A stretch of 64,000 nt of DNA from assembly GCA_016930695.1 (NCBI GenBank), contig JAFGGD010000026.1, forward strand, positions 50,904 to 114,903. The letters are read 5' to 3'. Below, in pieces: positions 10,601 to 18,187 of the stretch (within the stretch, counting starts at the first letter, position 1; every line of letters begins with the position of its first letter). Below the pieces are notes generated by a model. It worked only from the letters and a program-made list of their open reading frames with translations, ran no database searches and had not been told where the DNA came from. The translations under genes were made by a program, and so were the position numbers. This stretch comes from Candidatus Eisenbacteria bacterium. GTDB taxonomy: Bacteria; Orphanbacterota; Orphanbacteria; Orphanbacterales; Orphanbacteraceae.

Positions 10601-11439
10601 TCGAGGATAATCACGCGGTAAGCGGAAGCACGGGGATCGGGGGGGGGATCTACTGTGTCCGCGACACGACCACATTCGATCAGTGCGTGGTCGCGGAGAA
10701 CTCGGCGGATCTCGTGAGCGGCATATTCGGCAACCACTCCCTGGCGACCTTCTCCCGGTGCACGATCGTGGGGAACGTCTCTTATGATTCGGCCGACGGG
10801 AGCGGGATCGGCCTCGAGAACAGCACCCAGGTCTACGAAAACAGCATCGTGGCGTTCCACGAAGGAGGGTCGGCGTTCCGGGTCATCGGCACGGGAGATC
10901 CCTACCTCTTCTGCTGCGATATCTACGGGAACTCGGGGGGCGACTGGACGGGGAGGATCGCCGACCAGCTCGGCGTCGACGGCAACTTCTCCGCCGATCC
11001 GTTCTTCTGCACGGTCGATGGGAACGCGAACGACCCCTACGGTATCGACGCCAAGTCCCCCTGCGCCGAGGCGGAGCAGCCCTCTTGCGGGCGGATCGGC
11101 GCGCGTCCGGCGGCGTGCACGGTGGTCGCCGTCGGCGAGGGAGGGAACGCACCGCCGCCGATGGCCTTCCGGCTCCACGCGAACCGTCCCAATCCGTTCA
11201 ACCCGACGACGGCGATCCGCTTCGACATTCCCCGGGCGGGTGCCGTGCGGCTCGCGATCTACGATGTGCGGGGGCGGAGGGTGGCGGTGCTCGCCGAGGG
11301 GCGGTACGAGGCGGGCTCCTTCGAGGCGCGCTGGACCGGACTGGATTCGAGCGGACGAGCGGTCGCGTCGGGGATCTACTTCGCCCTCTTCGAGGCGGAT
11401 GGTCACCGCGAGACGCGGAAGATGGTGCTCTTGCGGTAA
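4630..11439 (+). CDS. Giant secreted right-handed beta-helix protein with 122-residue tandem repeats and FlgD-like C-terminal domain
   Basis: A 2269-residue exoprotein. The ATG at 4630 has AGGTGG just upstream and begins a signal peptide (MQSRIFRRSICLTLF, then a hydrophobic core). Residues about 90-470 hold two beta-sandwich-like modules rich in W, Y and D. Three pectin-lyase-like beta-helix blocks each start with a T-I-[QE]-[TA]-[AG]-[IFL]-D / D-T-V-x-[IV]-A-A-G-T-Y motif, near residues 477, 736 and 1858. Between them (about 1200-1540) are three copies of a 122-residue repeat containing DPGDGAI. A cadherin/Big-like module with VIDVLANDSDPDMDPL lies at about 1760-1855. The C terminus (about 2179-2269) is the FlgD-like domain with NRPNPFNPTTAIRFD, ending KMVLLR. 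Role inferred: surface adhesin or polysaccharide-binding or -degrading protein. No pectate lyase catalytic residues were recognised. Confidence 0.9.
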   Translation: MQSRIFRRSICLTLFPLLFIAFVPRSDGALPAVQERPGAERIEGDGARPSPLPRENEPDVHWFGFYDPITGAAVEDSVWTFDHGAADPLEGWAAEDRTACDFTAFRWIDPSEWYGHDNTIPEPVLSGYGSIWCGFYEDQADSAGWVNGLGYGNLWKQWVDGPELTYDGSGSVDVDFIYFADTEEDYDFVYVIVDFPSLGVMDTIATFDGVDGSPSIPSSFSRTVDFQTLTGGLSAAFHIRFLFVSDSGYSDEDGIYDCTSGPFCVDDILLTNNIVGGNRSYDFETGPQGFTPGSFEGVGAWLLADNEHHYSLPPYSVCGLRDSILAMHDGSRQHPDGQFTEAFSPPVPVSSLGAGPWVIFADYDIYADLPSGSCEYWQVGWSYYPYDAGNGPEWSPRVGKDANYYTGSPTCWRDRLFGRFEAIGDTTIPADADSVRLVFGFLNLCPDGSGCDCASNPSRPNPFFDNIRIGVNGAHAIHVPGDYATIQTAIDSAGPGDTVVVAAGTYSPSTNGEAFPIEMKGHVALIAPSGPASTIIDAEGTGRVLVALEAGHTQTTFLRGFTVTGGVATGADSTGGGFYVDRSSVRIDSCVFHGNTASFAGGALYGSYVTPPITSSTFGGNEAPAGAAIYIEAEGLFAIELNNVIVAWNDGGAGIAMSDTAAYGILACCDVYGNEGGDYVGCIEGLEGTDGNIRANPVFCNLAAGDLHLHAGSPCLAAPGCGRIGALGAGDCWRTWYVPSEAPTIQAAFDTSAAGDTVEIAAGTYHEHDLDIPSRRTVRGATGDPADVIVDAQDLGRVFLTEDEGILVEDLTLTGGNASGSGLDGLGGGYFCDFGDSVTFRNCVFTDNESVDQGGGARTIGYHLFENCIFTNNTSENGGGIYTSQDSVILRNCVFQGNTVTNHGGAIFATDGAVRVESCLVSGNQGVGGGTAGGGASFASLSRATVVETEISGNTANYCGGVSFADQGSMTGCVIVGNEGLNYGGGVQLGGATVGFSNCTIAFNDAPFGAGILSASGYPSLDRCIIAFNKTGEAFSCDFTAPVSITCTDIYGNDGGDWIDSLAALDSVDGNFHADPMFCGSESPEDSLALRDDSPCAIDTCALQSPRGVIGARPAGCGGSVVNWSGGGDGVSWSDPANWDPARVPTSSDAVRIVSAESTVVVVAMDTTVYSLTVGGGRAENKLVIESDTLTLLAGGGNFGEIEIRSEAAIEIGLDPSAVFTNEATGLIRLVGGSIIGEGTFINGGEVRNEDDGGKSRAIGTIAISFLNVFDDPGDGAIVVAGGTLAIEDELANAGSLMVRTTATMMLDPGDGAVQAEGITNSGVCVVEDGATFDIRPEQTIFLNEVGGVFVLEGGDITGPGLFRNRGTLMKDETPRGGRSTGSIACGFETLFEDPGDGAIVVNDGTLEIEGEFANAGSCFVRNTTEMLLDPGDGPNQNGGQNNEGVIEVEEGATLRVQGEGTIFVNRVGGEVILSGGDLDGTGTFRNRGTVRKIDPPAKSRATSRIGCSFANLFEDPGDGAILAEAGALDIEGTFDNGGEVRVDSGAAIDLDSASTAANDGSITIKEDGELVVDGDVTNEPSGEWIVRGETRINPSGTFTNEGTTELDGPGSSIVNEGTFLHEENAVLSGTGTFDNTVGTFTGDGIFAPGGSPGILTFLGDFVSGATSEIRVELGGTAAGTEYDRLAISGDATLGGGMHVTYWNGFEPLEGDSFAVVVFGGRATRDGFDCYSGLGSESSYLRPKIESDAFALVAVDSTAANQDPSAAADAESTDAVTPIVIDVLANDSDPDMDPLRIVAVSLDATVGDASVDPGDTTITYTPSPSFAGTDSIRYLVTDCLGGIDSALVEVVVGRAPRVWTVPVAAPTIEAGLDSAWEKDTVEIAAGTYYEHDIELKAGVVLRGGTGDPADVIVDADSLGRVFRASQLSDPPRLEAITITGGYSPDLLGVGLRVYQTDMTIHNCRFVGNSSGYRAGGLYIAYCSPTVTECLFEDNHAVSGSTGIGGGIYCVRDTTTFDQCVVAENSADLVSGIFGNHSLATFSRCTIVGNVSYDSADGSGIGLENSTQVYENSIVAFHEGGSAFRVIGTGDPYLFCCDIYGNSGGDWTGRIADQLGVDGNFSADPFFCTVDGNANDPYGIDAKSPCAEAEQPSCGRIGARPAACTVVAVGEGGNAPPPMAFRLHANRPNPFNPTTAIRFDIPRAGAVRLAIYDVRGRRVAVLAEGRYEAGSFEARWTGLDSSGRAVASGIYFALFEADGHRETRKMVLLR
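8230..9240 (+). repeat. Three tandem 366-bp repeats inside the giant exoprotein
   Basis: The segment GAYGATCCSGGCGAC recurs at 8440, 8806 and 9172, exactly 366 bp (122 codons) apart. The flanking protein pattern (F-x-N-E/R-x-x-G, a G-G-D/S-I-x-G-x-G-x-F-x-N motif, DPGDGAI, LDPGDG) recurs in step. The copies are diverged at the DNA level, so they are old in-frame duplications. The motif style matches autotransporter-like beta-helix repeats. Confidence 0.85.
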
Positions 11440-11537
11440 TGTGGGAAGCACGGATCCTTCGTACGCGCACGGGCCGACACATCGTGTAAGGGCGCGCGTG
11501 CGTTTACGAGCAAAAGAGTAAAGCGGGGAAACGATTC

Positions 11538-12053
11538 ATGCCGGAAGGACGCCGGGGGGCGCGCGCTCATGACGAGACGCTGACCGGGGAGCACCGCCTC
11601 GGCGACGCCGGGCAGGCGATCTTCGCGGTTCTCTTCGCGGCGGTTTGGGTCGCCGACGCGTTCTTTCTGCGCGCCACCACCGGCGGGAACGGCGTCGTCC
11701 CCTTCGTGGTCCGCGCGCCGATCGGCGTCGCCGTCCTGATCATCTCCGGATGGATGGCCCGCACGGGCCTCCGGATCGTCTTCGGCGAAAAGAGGGAGAA
11801 GCCGGAGGTGATCCGAAAGGGGGTTTTCGGCGTGGTGCGACACCCGATCTACCTGAGCGAGATACTCCTGTACCTCGGACTCCTTCTCCTCAGCCTCTCG
11901 CTCGCGGCGACGGCGGTCTGGATCGCGGCGACGCTCTTCCTCGTTTTCCTCTGTCGCCACGAGGAGCGCCTCCTCCTGAAACGTTTCGGCGAGGAATACG
12001 CCCGCTACATGCGCGACGTGCCGATGCTCTTCCCGAGGCTCCGCCGGAAATAG
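11538..12053 (+). CDS. Isoprenylcysteine carboxyl methyltransferase / PEMT-like membrane methyltransferase
   Basis: A 171-residue integral membrane protein with about four hydrophobic segments. The family core is clear: GVFGVVRHPIYLSEILLYLG (the R-H-P-x-Y SAM-binding motif) and, near the end, EERLLLKRFGEEYARYMRDV (E-E-x-x-L-x-x-x-F-G-x-x-Y-x-x-Y). Bacterial members are S-adenosylmethionine-dependent methyltransferases of mostly unknown substrate: lipids, small molecules, or isoprenyl groups. The ATG at 11538 has GCGGGGAAA about 9 nt upstream. The gene lies 98 nt after the giant exoprotein gene with no clear terminator between them, so read-through is possible, and it converges with the beta-lactamase-fold gene 25 nt away. 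Confidence 0.88.
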   Translation: MPEGRRGARAHDETLTGEHRLGDAGQAIFAVLFAAVWVADAFFLRATTGGNGVVPFVVRAPIGVAVLIISGWMARTGLRIVFGEKREKPEVIRKGVFGVVRHPIYLSEILLYLGLLLLSLSLAATAVWIAATLFLVFLCRHEERLLLKRFGEEYARYMRDVPMLFPRLRRK

Positions 12054-12078
12054 GTCGTCCCGCCGTGCGCCGTTTTTC

Positions 12079-13524
12079 CTACCGCTCTTCCAGCCGCTTC
12101 AGCATCTCCGCGGCGTGCTCGAAGCCGGGGTCGACGGCGAGCGCCCGCCCGTACATTTCGACCGCCCGCTCGATCTCGCCGCGCGCAGCGAGCGCTTCGG
12201 CGAGCGAATCGTAGGCGTTCGCCGATTCGGGGAACATCTCCGCGTTCAGTGCGAAGAGGGCGATCGCCTCGTCGGTGCGGCCGTCCCCGAACAAGGCGTA
12301 GCCGAGGCCGTTCAGTTCGTTCTCGCCGAAGTCGTAACGCTCCGGCTCGCTCACGCGCAGCTCCCGGTATCGCGCGACCGCCGCGTCGATCCCCTCCGCC
12401 TCGAAGGCATGCCGGACCGCGAGGGCGACGGACATCCGCGGTTCCCTTTCGTATAAAATATCGACGATTCCCTGCGCCATGGAGGGGAGGGCGTTTTCAT
12501 ACAAATTGGCGATCAGCACGACCGCGATCCGGTCTTCCGGGATGCGCCAGAAGACGGTGTAGAAACCGTCCCCCTGGCCGGGGTGGCGGATGAGCGTTCT
12601 TTCGGCGCCTCCCGGGCCGAGCGGAGCGCGCAACACGAACCACCCGAAGCCGTAATTCCCCAAGCCGGGCGTGAACATCTCTTCCCGGGCTTCATCGGAG
12701 AGGACGATGTCGGTGTAGAGGGAGCGGTCCCAACGATAGAGATCCCGCACCGTCGAGCGGAGGCCGCCGGCGGAGGCGGCGAGCGTGGCGTGAACGAAGG
12801 GAGCCTTGCGGATCCCGTCCGTGCTTCGCTCGTATCCCTCGGCACGCATCGGCAAAATCACTTCGGGGTGATCCATTCCGGTGTGAAGGAGACCGGCCGG
12901 CTCCAGGATGAGTTCGGCGAGGACTTGCTCGTAGGGTCGGCCGGCCACCTCCTCGATCACGGCGCCGAGGATCAGGTAGGCCGCGTTGTTGTAGCCGAAG
13001 CGCTCCCCCGGTTCCCATTCCAGATCGCCGCTGCAGTAGGTCTCCACCTCCTCGCGAAGGGGCATGGGAGAGCAGGCGCGCTCCGCGATGAGACGGGGAA
13101 CACCGCTCCGGTCGATGCCGGAGGTGTGGTTCAACAGTTGGCGGAGTGTGACGCGCGCTCCCGTGTCGGCTCGGTACCAGGGAAGCAGGTCGGAGAGGTG
13201 CGCGTCCAACGAGAGCCGTCCCTCGCCGACGAGGCGCATCACCAGAGCGGCGGTGAACTGCTTGGTCACCGAGCCGATCCGGTATCGCGCGTCCGGGGCG
13301 TTCGGGATCTCCCACTCCCGGTTCGCGAAACCGTATCCTCTTTCGAGAAGCACTCCTTCGTCGTCGGCGATGAGGGCGACGCCATGGAAGGCGTCCATGC
13401 CGGCGTGGGCGGAGAGCCAGCCGTCGATCCGCGCCGCCCGATCGTCCCGGACCGGATCTCCGGCGGACGCGGTCGCGGCGGAAAGAACAAGAGCGCCGAT
13501 CAAAAACGCGAGTATGCGTTTCAT
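12079..13524 (-). CDS. Secreted serine hydrolase, class C beta-lactamase/DD-peptidase fold, with C-terminal TPRs
   Basis: A 481-residue protein with a signal peptide (MKRILAFLIGALVLSAATAS, cleavage near A-S-A-G). The beta-lactamase fold has its three catalytic elements: S85-V-T-K88 (nucleophile and base), Y177-N-N179 (the YxN motif) and H313-P-G315 (in place of KTG, as in esterase-like members). The block LRQLLNHTSGI is typical of PF00144 proteins. Residues about 400-481 resemble tetratricopeptide repeats (NAYDSLAEALAARGEIERAV). Activity could be peptidase, esterase or D-amino-acid hydrolysis in the periplasm; true beta-lactamase activity is unlikely. The ATG at 13524 is preceded by GGAGGAAGG. 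It diverges from the Gly-rich lipoprotein gene. Confidence 0.88.
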   Translation of the reverse strand: MKRILAFLIGALVLSAATASAGDPVRDDRAARIDGWLSAHAGMDAFHGVALIADDEGVLLERGYGFANREWEIPNAPDARYRIGSVTKQFTAALVMRLVGEGRLSLDAHLSDLLPWYRADTGARVTLRQLLNHTSGIDRSGVPRLIAERACSPMPLREEVETYCSGDLEWEPGERFGYNNAAYLILGAVIEEVAGRPYEQVLAELILEPAGLLHTGMDHPEVILPMRAEGYERSTDGIRKAPFVHATLAASAGGLRSTVRDLYRWDRSLYTDIVLSDEAREEMFTPGLGNYGFGWFVLRAPLGPGGAERTLIRHPGQGDGFYTVFWRIPEDRIAVVLIANLYENALPSMAQGIVDILYEREPRMSVALAVRHAFEAEGIDAAVARYRELRVSEPERYDFGENELNGLGYALFGDGRTDEAIALFALNAEMFPESANAYDSLAEALAARGEIERAVEMYGRALAVDPGFEHAAEMLKRLEER

Positions 13525-13754
13525 CCTTCCTTCCTCCCCTCTCTCGTCGTCGATTCGGTCTCGGCGGTTTGGTCATTCCTACGAGTCGCCCGCCGGGACG
13601 GTTTCGGGCCGGCGGCCGGCGCGCCGCTCTCCACGCGGTCTCCGCCGCCACCATTCTCCACGCCCGCGCCAAACTTCTGCCACATCCGGAGTGTACTCTT
13701 TTTCCGCGGACGGGATTCGACGCTCCTTCACGGCGGCACGGAAAGGAGAAAAGG

Positions 13755-14681
13755 ATGGATGAAAAATCGATGAACCGGCGCGCGAGGGCGATCGGTGCGT
13801 TTGCGACGGCGGCGATTCTCACGGGATTCGGCGCGGCCGGATGCGGCGGGATGAAGATGGATTCCCTCTGGCGCGACGGCGGAGTGGTCGTCGACGGCCG
13901 GAACGAGGAGTGGGCGGACGCGATCGTTTACTTGGAAGACGCGGGCGCCTGCGTGGGCGCCTACAACGACGCGGAGAATCTTTACCTCTGTTTGATCGTC
14001 GACGGAACGGACCTGAGAAGGCGGATGCTCGGACGGGGATTCACGCTCTGGATCGACGCATCGGGCGGCAAGGAGAAACAGTTCGGCGTCCACTATCCGC
14101 CGGGGAGCGGCCGTTCCGGAGGCGCGCCTCCCGAGAGGGGCGGCGCGGAGGAGCCGGGCGTTCCGGGCGGGGATTCCCTGCAAACCGGCGCCGGGAAAGG
14201 AGGGGCGTCTTCCGGCGGTTCTCTCGGGGATCGAACCTGGGAGGAGCTGCGGAAGAAGTGGCCCGAGATCGAAGTGATCGGCCCCGGCAAGAACGAACGG
14301 CACGCCATCGCGGCGGCGAACGGCGGAAAACTGGAGGTCGCGCTCGCCGTGGAGAAGGGGGCGCTCGTCTATGAGTTGCGGATTCCCCTCCCGTGCGACG
14401 CGGATCATCCCTACGGCATCGGTACGGAGCCGGGCGCTTCGATCGGGGTCGGGTTGGAGACGCCCGGGATGGAAGCGCCCAACGGCGGACGGTCCGCTCG
14501 CGGCGGCGGCGGTATGGGCGGTCGCGGCGGTGGTCCTCCGGGAGGCGGGCGGGGCGGTCGCGGCGGCGGTCCCTCCGGGGGCGGCATGCGCGGCGGTCCT
14601 CCGAGCGGCGACCGGGGAGGATCGGCCTCCGAAAAGACTCTCGACGCGTGGGGGAAGATCCATCTGGCGGCGGGGGCGTAG
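13755..14681 (+). CDS. Lipoprotein with a DOMON/CBM9-like domain and Gly/Arg/Pro-rich tail
   Basis: A 308-residue protein. The ATG at 13755 is chosen because AAAGGAG lies 7 nt upstream; a longer frame upstream looks non-coding. A signal peptide ends in a lipobox with Cys30 (GFGAAGC), so it is probably a lipoprotein. Residues about 40-110 resemble the start of a CBM9/DOMON-type beta-sandwich (DGRNEEWADA, then GAYNDAENLYLCLIVDG, then FTLWIDASGGKEKQFGV), a fold used to bind sugars or haem in secreted proteins. Residues about 245-295 are a low-complexity stretch of Gly, Arg and Pro. The gene precedes a POT-like transporter by 59 nt and may be its co-transcribed binding partner (inference). No catalytic residues are visible. 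Confidence 0.75.
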   Translation: MDEKSMNRRARAIGAFATAAILTGFGAAGCGGMKMDSLWRDGGVVVDGRNEEWADAIVYLEDAGACVGAYNDAENLYLCLIVDGTDLRRRMLGRGFTLWIDASGGKEKQFGVHYPPGSGRSGGAPPERGGAEEPGVPGGDSLQTGAGKGGASSGGSLGDRTWEELRKKWPEIEVIGPGKNERHAIAAANGGKLEVALAVEKGALVYELRIPLPCDADHPYGIGTEPGASIGVGLETPGMEAPNGGRSARGGGGMGGRGGGPPGGGRGGRGGGPSGGGMRGGPPSGDRGGSASEKTLDAWGKIHLAAGA

Positions 14682-14740
14682 GCTGGGCTACAATTCGGGC
14701 GCTTCGAACATCGACGTTCACTATTCCCAGGGAGTAGCCG

Positions 14741-16027
14741 ATGAGCAAACGAACGCCCTATCCGCCGGTATTCTGGGTCGCCAACATGATCGAGGTCCTG
14801 GAGCGATTCGCCTACTACGGCATCTATTTCGGCTTCGGGATCTACATGGAGCACCTCGGTTACTCGAGGGGACAGCTGGGGATCATCCAGAGCATCTTTC
14901 TGGCGATCTCCTACTTCATTCCGGTGATCTCCGGGACATTCGCGGATCGCTACGGCTTCAAGAAAGTGCTGATCGTTTCGTACGTCGCCTATCTGCCGTC
15001 GATCCTCCTTCTGATCTTCACCGAGTCCTTCTCGGGGATCGCCCTCACCATGCTCAGCATCGGGTTCGCCGCGGGGATTTTCAAGCCCCTCATCTCCGGG
15101 ACGGTCCGAGCGGTGACGGACGGCACCAATAAAACCCTCGGCTTCGGTATCTTTTACGCCATGGTGAACGTAGGCGGCAGCTTCGGCCCCATCGTGGCCG
15201 GCAAGCTCCGGGCGATTTCCTGGCACTACGCCTTCATCGCCGCGGCGATCACCATAGGCGTCATGTTCCTCGTGACCCTCTTCTTCTACAAGGAGCCCAA
15301 GAGGGAACTGGAAGGGGCGACCCTGGGCCAAAAGTTCAAGGACATCGGCACCGCCCTTTCGGACGTCAAGTTCGCCGTGTTCCTCGTCCTCCTCGGGCTC
15401 TTCTTCTGGCTCCCCTTTTGGGCGTTCTTCAACCTGTGCGCGGTCTATGTCGACCGGAACGTGGACACCGCCAGCCTCTACCGCGCCGTGCGGAGCGTCT
15501 TCGGGACCGGTTTCGCCAACTTCTTCTCCCACGAGGTGGACGGAACGCCGCGGATTCTGGGCGAGACGATCTCCCACACCGGCTATATCATTATGATCGT
15601 GCAGATCTTCATTTCGCGTGTTTTCGAGAAGTTCAAACCGATCCCCTCCTTCCTGGTGGGGCTCTTCATCGCCGCCACGGGCTTCGTCGCCTTGGGCCTC
15701 GCCAGCACCGGCCCGGCCCCCCTCGTCTTCCTCGGGATCTTCCTCTTCGCCGTCGGCGAGATGATCTCGTCGCCGCGGATCCAGGAGTACATCACTTGGA
15801 TCGCGCCCAAGGAGAAGGCGGGGCTCTACATGGGCTCCAACTTCCTCTCCGTCGGGATCGGCGGGCTGACGAGCGGTGTGATCTACACCAACCTCTCCGG
15901 CGTCTTCATCGACCGGGGGCACCCGGAGCACATCTGGTACACCCTCGCCGTCCACGTGGTCGTGGGGATCTTGGCGCTCGTGATTTTCCAGAAGGTGGCC
16001 GGCGAGTTCCGGGAGCAGGAAGAGTAG
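14741..16027 (+). CDS. MFS transporter of the POT/PTR2 (proton-dependent oligopeptide) type
   Basis: A 428-residue carrier with about 12 hydrophobic helices. The N terminus has the POT signature E-x-x-E-R-F-x-Y-Y-G (IEVLERFAYYGIYFGFGIYM). Next come DRYGFKK in the helix 2-3 loop and GIFKPLISGTVRAVTDG followed by FYAMVNVGGSFGP, which matches the second POT signature (G-x-G-x-x-K-P region, F-Y-x-x-[IV]-N-x-G). Family members bring di- and tripeptides or related solutes into the cell with protons; some carry nitrate or other anions, so the substrate is inferred. The ATG at 14741 has GGGAG 8 nt upstream. A paralogue is encoded at 30872-32410. Confidence 0.85.
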   Translation: MSKRTPYPPVFWVANMIEVLERFAYYGIYFGFGIYMEHLGYSRGQLGIIQSIFLAISYFIPVISGTFADRYGFKKVLIVSYVAYLPSILLLIFTESFSGIALTMLSIGFAAGIFKPLISGTVRAVTDGTNKTLGFGIFYAMVNVGGSFGPIVAGKLRAISWHYAFIAAAITIGVMFLVTLFFYKEPKRELEGATLGQKFKDIGTALSDVKFAVFLVLLGLFFWLPFWAFFNLCAVYVDRNVDTASLYRAVRSVFGTGFANFFSHEVDGTPRILGETISHTGYIIMIVQIFISRVFEKFKPIPSFLVGLFIAATGFVALGLASTGPAPLVFLGIFLFAVGEMISSPRIQEYITWIAPKEKAGLYMGSNFLSVGIGGLTSGVIYTNLSGVFIDRGHPEHIWYTLAVHVVVGILALVIFQKVAGEFREQEE

Positions 16028-16327
16028 AGAAGAGAGGATCGATCCACCGGATGTAAGGATGGAGGGCGGTGCCGCGGGCGGTGTCGCCCTCTTTCCATCC
16101 CCCTCGAACCTCTTCCCCGGCGCCTTTTGTTCGCCGAGCGGCCTCCCAAAGTCGATCTTCACGTTTCCCAACATGTTCCGGGGGTTCGGGGCTGTATCTT
16201 CACCTATTCTGCAGAACTCCCCCAGGTAAAAAACCTCCTCCCTCGATACGGTTCGAGTGAACGTCGAAACACGCCGGGGGGCCCGGCCCCATCCCGGCAC
16301 GAGGGAATCCAGGAAAGGAGGCATCTG
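16028..16327. other. Intergenic region, 300 nt, without a gene
   Basis: A GGATGGA...TCCATCC hairpin with inner GGGCG/CGCCC pairing follows the transporter stop (about 16056-16101). It lacks a T tract, so it is at best a weak terminator. No convincing promoter for the following gene was found. Confidence 0.3.
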
Positions 16328-18178
16328 ATGCGCGCATCACCCATCTTGTTGTTATTATTTGTGTTGGCGTTTTCGTCGGCGTCCGCGGACGATCCGGCCC
16401 AGACCGACTGGTCGGGAGGACCGGGGACGGTCGGGCCGGTTTCCGACTGGGGGAATGTTTTCGATTCCGCCGACAGCGTCTCCTGGCTCGCCCTTCCCGG
16501 ACAGATCGCCCTCCGGTCGGTTCGCCGGGTGCCGGTGGAGACGCTCATCACCGACGCGTACATGGGGAGCTTCGGTGTTCACGCGGCGGACGTCGACGGC
16601 GACGGGGACATGGACGTGATCGGCGCCGCGGATTTCTCCGGCCTGGTGCTCGTCTGGCTCAATCAGGGGACCGATCCGCCCACCTGGACCGAACAGACCG
16701 TGGACGACGATTTCGCCCACTGCCAGGACGTCTGGCCCGCCGACCTGGACGGGGACGGGGACGTGGACATCGTCGGGAACGCGACGGGAACGCTGAACCG
16801 GATCGTCTACTGGGAAAACGACGGGGGGAATCCGGTCGTCTGGACCCGCCGCCTCATCGAGCCCTACTGGTCGACCGCCTACGAGGTGTGCGTCCATGAC
16901 GTGGATCGGGACGGACGGCTCGACGTGATCAGCGGCTCCATGAACGACGCCGAGGTGGCCTGGTGGCGGAACGAGGGGGGAACGCCCCTCTCCTGGACCA
17001 AGCAATGCGTGGACAGCCTGCTCGCCGGCGTCCACTCGGTGCGGGTCGCCGATTTCGACGGCGACGGGGACGAGGATCTCGCCGCCGCCGCGGCGGAGGC
17101 GGATCAGATCGTCTGGTATCGGAACGACGGAGGCTCCCCCTTCCAATGGAGCAAGTTCGTCATCCGGGAAAACTACGAGGGAGCCCGTTCGGTCTGCCCG
17201 GGCGATTTCGACAACGACGGCGACCAGGACCTGATCGGCACCTGCTGGCAGCAGACGCTCAGCCTCTGGCGGAACGACGGGGGCGACCCGATCGTCTGGA
17301 CCGAGGAGATCATCGACTCGATCTGGCAGGGGGGGCACCATGTCGACGCGGCGGACATGAACGGAGACGGCCTCCTGGACGTGGTGTCGGCCGCGTTCGT
17401 TCTGAACGACATCAAGTGGTGGGAGAACGGCGGCGGCGACCCGATCCAGTGGACCAAGTGGCACGTGGACCGCAACCTCGGCGGGGCGGTCAAGGCGCAC
17501 GCCGCCGATCTCGACGGCGACGGATCGATGGAGATTCTGGGGAGCGCCTGGAACACCGGCGTGTTCGTCTGGTACGAAGTCAGCGATTTCGTCACCTCCG
17601 GGGAGCTGGATGGATCCGTGCTGGACACCGGCGGCGACGGAGCCGTCACCGGCGTCGATTGGACGGCGGACGCGCCCGCCGGAACGTCGCTCCGGTTCCG
17701 GGTTCGCTCCTCCGCCGATCCCCTCGACTTGGGGGATTGGTCCGCGGAGATCACCGCGCCGGGGGACCTCCCTTCGCCGGCCGCCCGCTATTTCCAGTAT
17801 AAAGTGATTATGGAGACGGTCGACCCGGACCACTCCCCCATTCTGCGCGACCTTCTCTTCTCCATGGACGCCACGGCGGTCGGATCGGGGGCGCCCCCCG
17901 CGGCCGATCTCTTTCTCGAGGCGCGGCCGAACCCGTTCAATCCGTCGACGACCCTCGTCTTTTTTCTTTCCCGGGAGGAGCGTGCCCGGCTCCGCGTGTA
18001 CGATCCGATGGGACGTGTCGTTTCCGTGCTGAAGGATCGCGTTCTCCCCGCCGGCGAACACGCCTTTTCTTGGAACGGAAAGGACGCCCGCGGCCGGCCG
18101 GTCCCGTCCGGCGTCTATCTGGCGCGGCTGGAAACGGAGGGGCGCGACGAGTCGAAAAAGCTCGTCCTGATTCGGTGA
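16328..18178 (+). CDS. Secreted FG-GAP/VCBS-repeat protein with FlgD-like C-terminal domain
   Basis: A 616-residue exoprotein. The ATG at 16328 has a perfect AAAGGAGG six bases upstream and starts a signal peptide (MRASPILLLLFVLAFSSASA). Residues about 80-415 contain seven calcium-loop FG-GAP repeats of the form D-x-[DN]-x-D-G-x-x-D (for example DVDGDGDMDVIG, DLDGDGDVDIVG, DMNGDGLLDVVS), which should fold as a beta-propeller. A beta-sandwich region follows (about 420-525). The FlgD-like tail starts near 533 with EARPNPFNPSTTLVF and ends KKLVLIR. No enzyme motif is present. It probably works as a Ca2+-stabilised binding or display protein outside the cell. It converges with the CadC-like gene, with only 9 nt between the two stops. 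Confidence 0.9.
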   Translation: MRASPILLLLFVLAFSSASADDPAQTDWSGGPGTVGPVSDWGNVFDSADSVSWLALPGQIALRSVRRVPVETLITDAYMGSFGVHAADVDGDGDMDVIGAADFSGLVLVWLNQGTDPPTWTEQTVDDDFAHCQDVWPADLDGDGDVDIVGNATGTLNRIVYWENDGGNPVVWTRRLIEPYWSTAYEVCVHDVDRDGRLDVISGSMNDAEVAWWRNEGGTPLSWTKQCVDSLLAGVHSVRVADFDGDGDEDLAAAAAEADQIVWYRNDGGSPFQWSKFVIRENYEGARSVCPGDFDNDGDQDLIGTCWQQTLSLWRNDGGDPIVWTEEIIDSIWQGGHHVDAADMNGDGLLDVVSAAFVLNDIKWWENGGGDPIQWTKWHVDRNLGGAVKAHAADLDGDGSMEILGSAWNTGVFVWYEVSDFVTSGELDGSVLDTGGDGAVTGVDWTADAPAGTSLRFRVRSSADPLDLGDWSAEITAPGDLPSPAARYFQYKVIMETVDPDHSPILRDLLFSMDATAVGSGAPPAADLFLEARPNPFNPSTTLVFFLSREERARLRVYDPMGRVVSVLKDRVLPAGEHAFSWNGKDARGRPVPSGVYLARLETEGRDESKKLVLIR

Positions 18179-18187
18179 GAATCCGGA

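Noticed and set aside
7219..11451. A 1410-codon open frame on the minus strand opposite the giant exoprotein
   Set aside because: It is antisense to clear beta-helix repeats, has His/Arg/Asp-rich composition without domains, and arises from high GC at third positions of the real gene.
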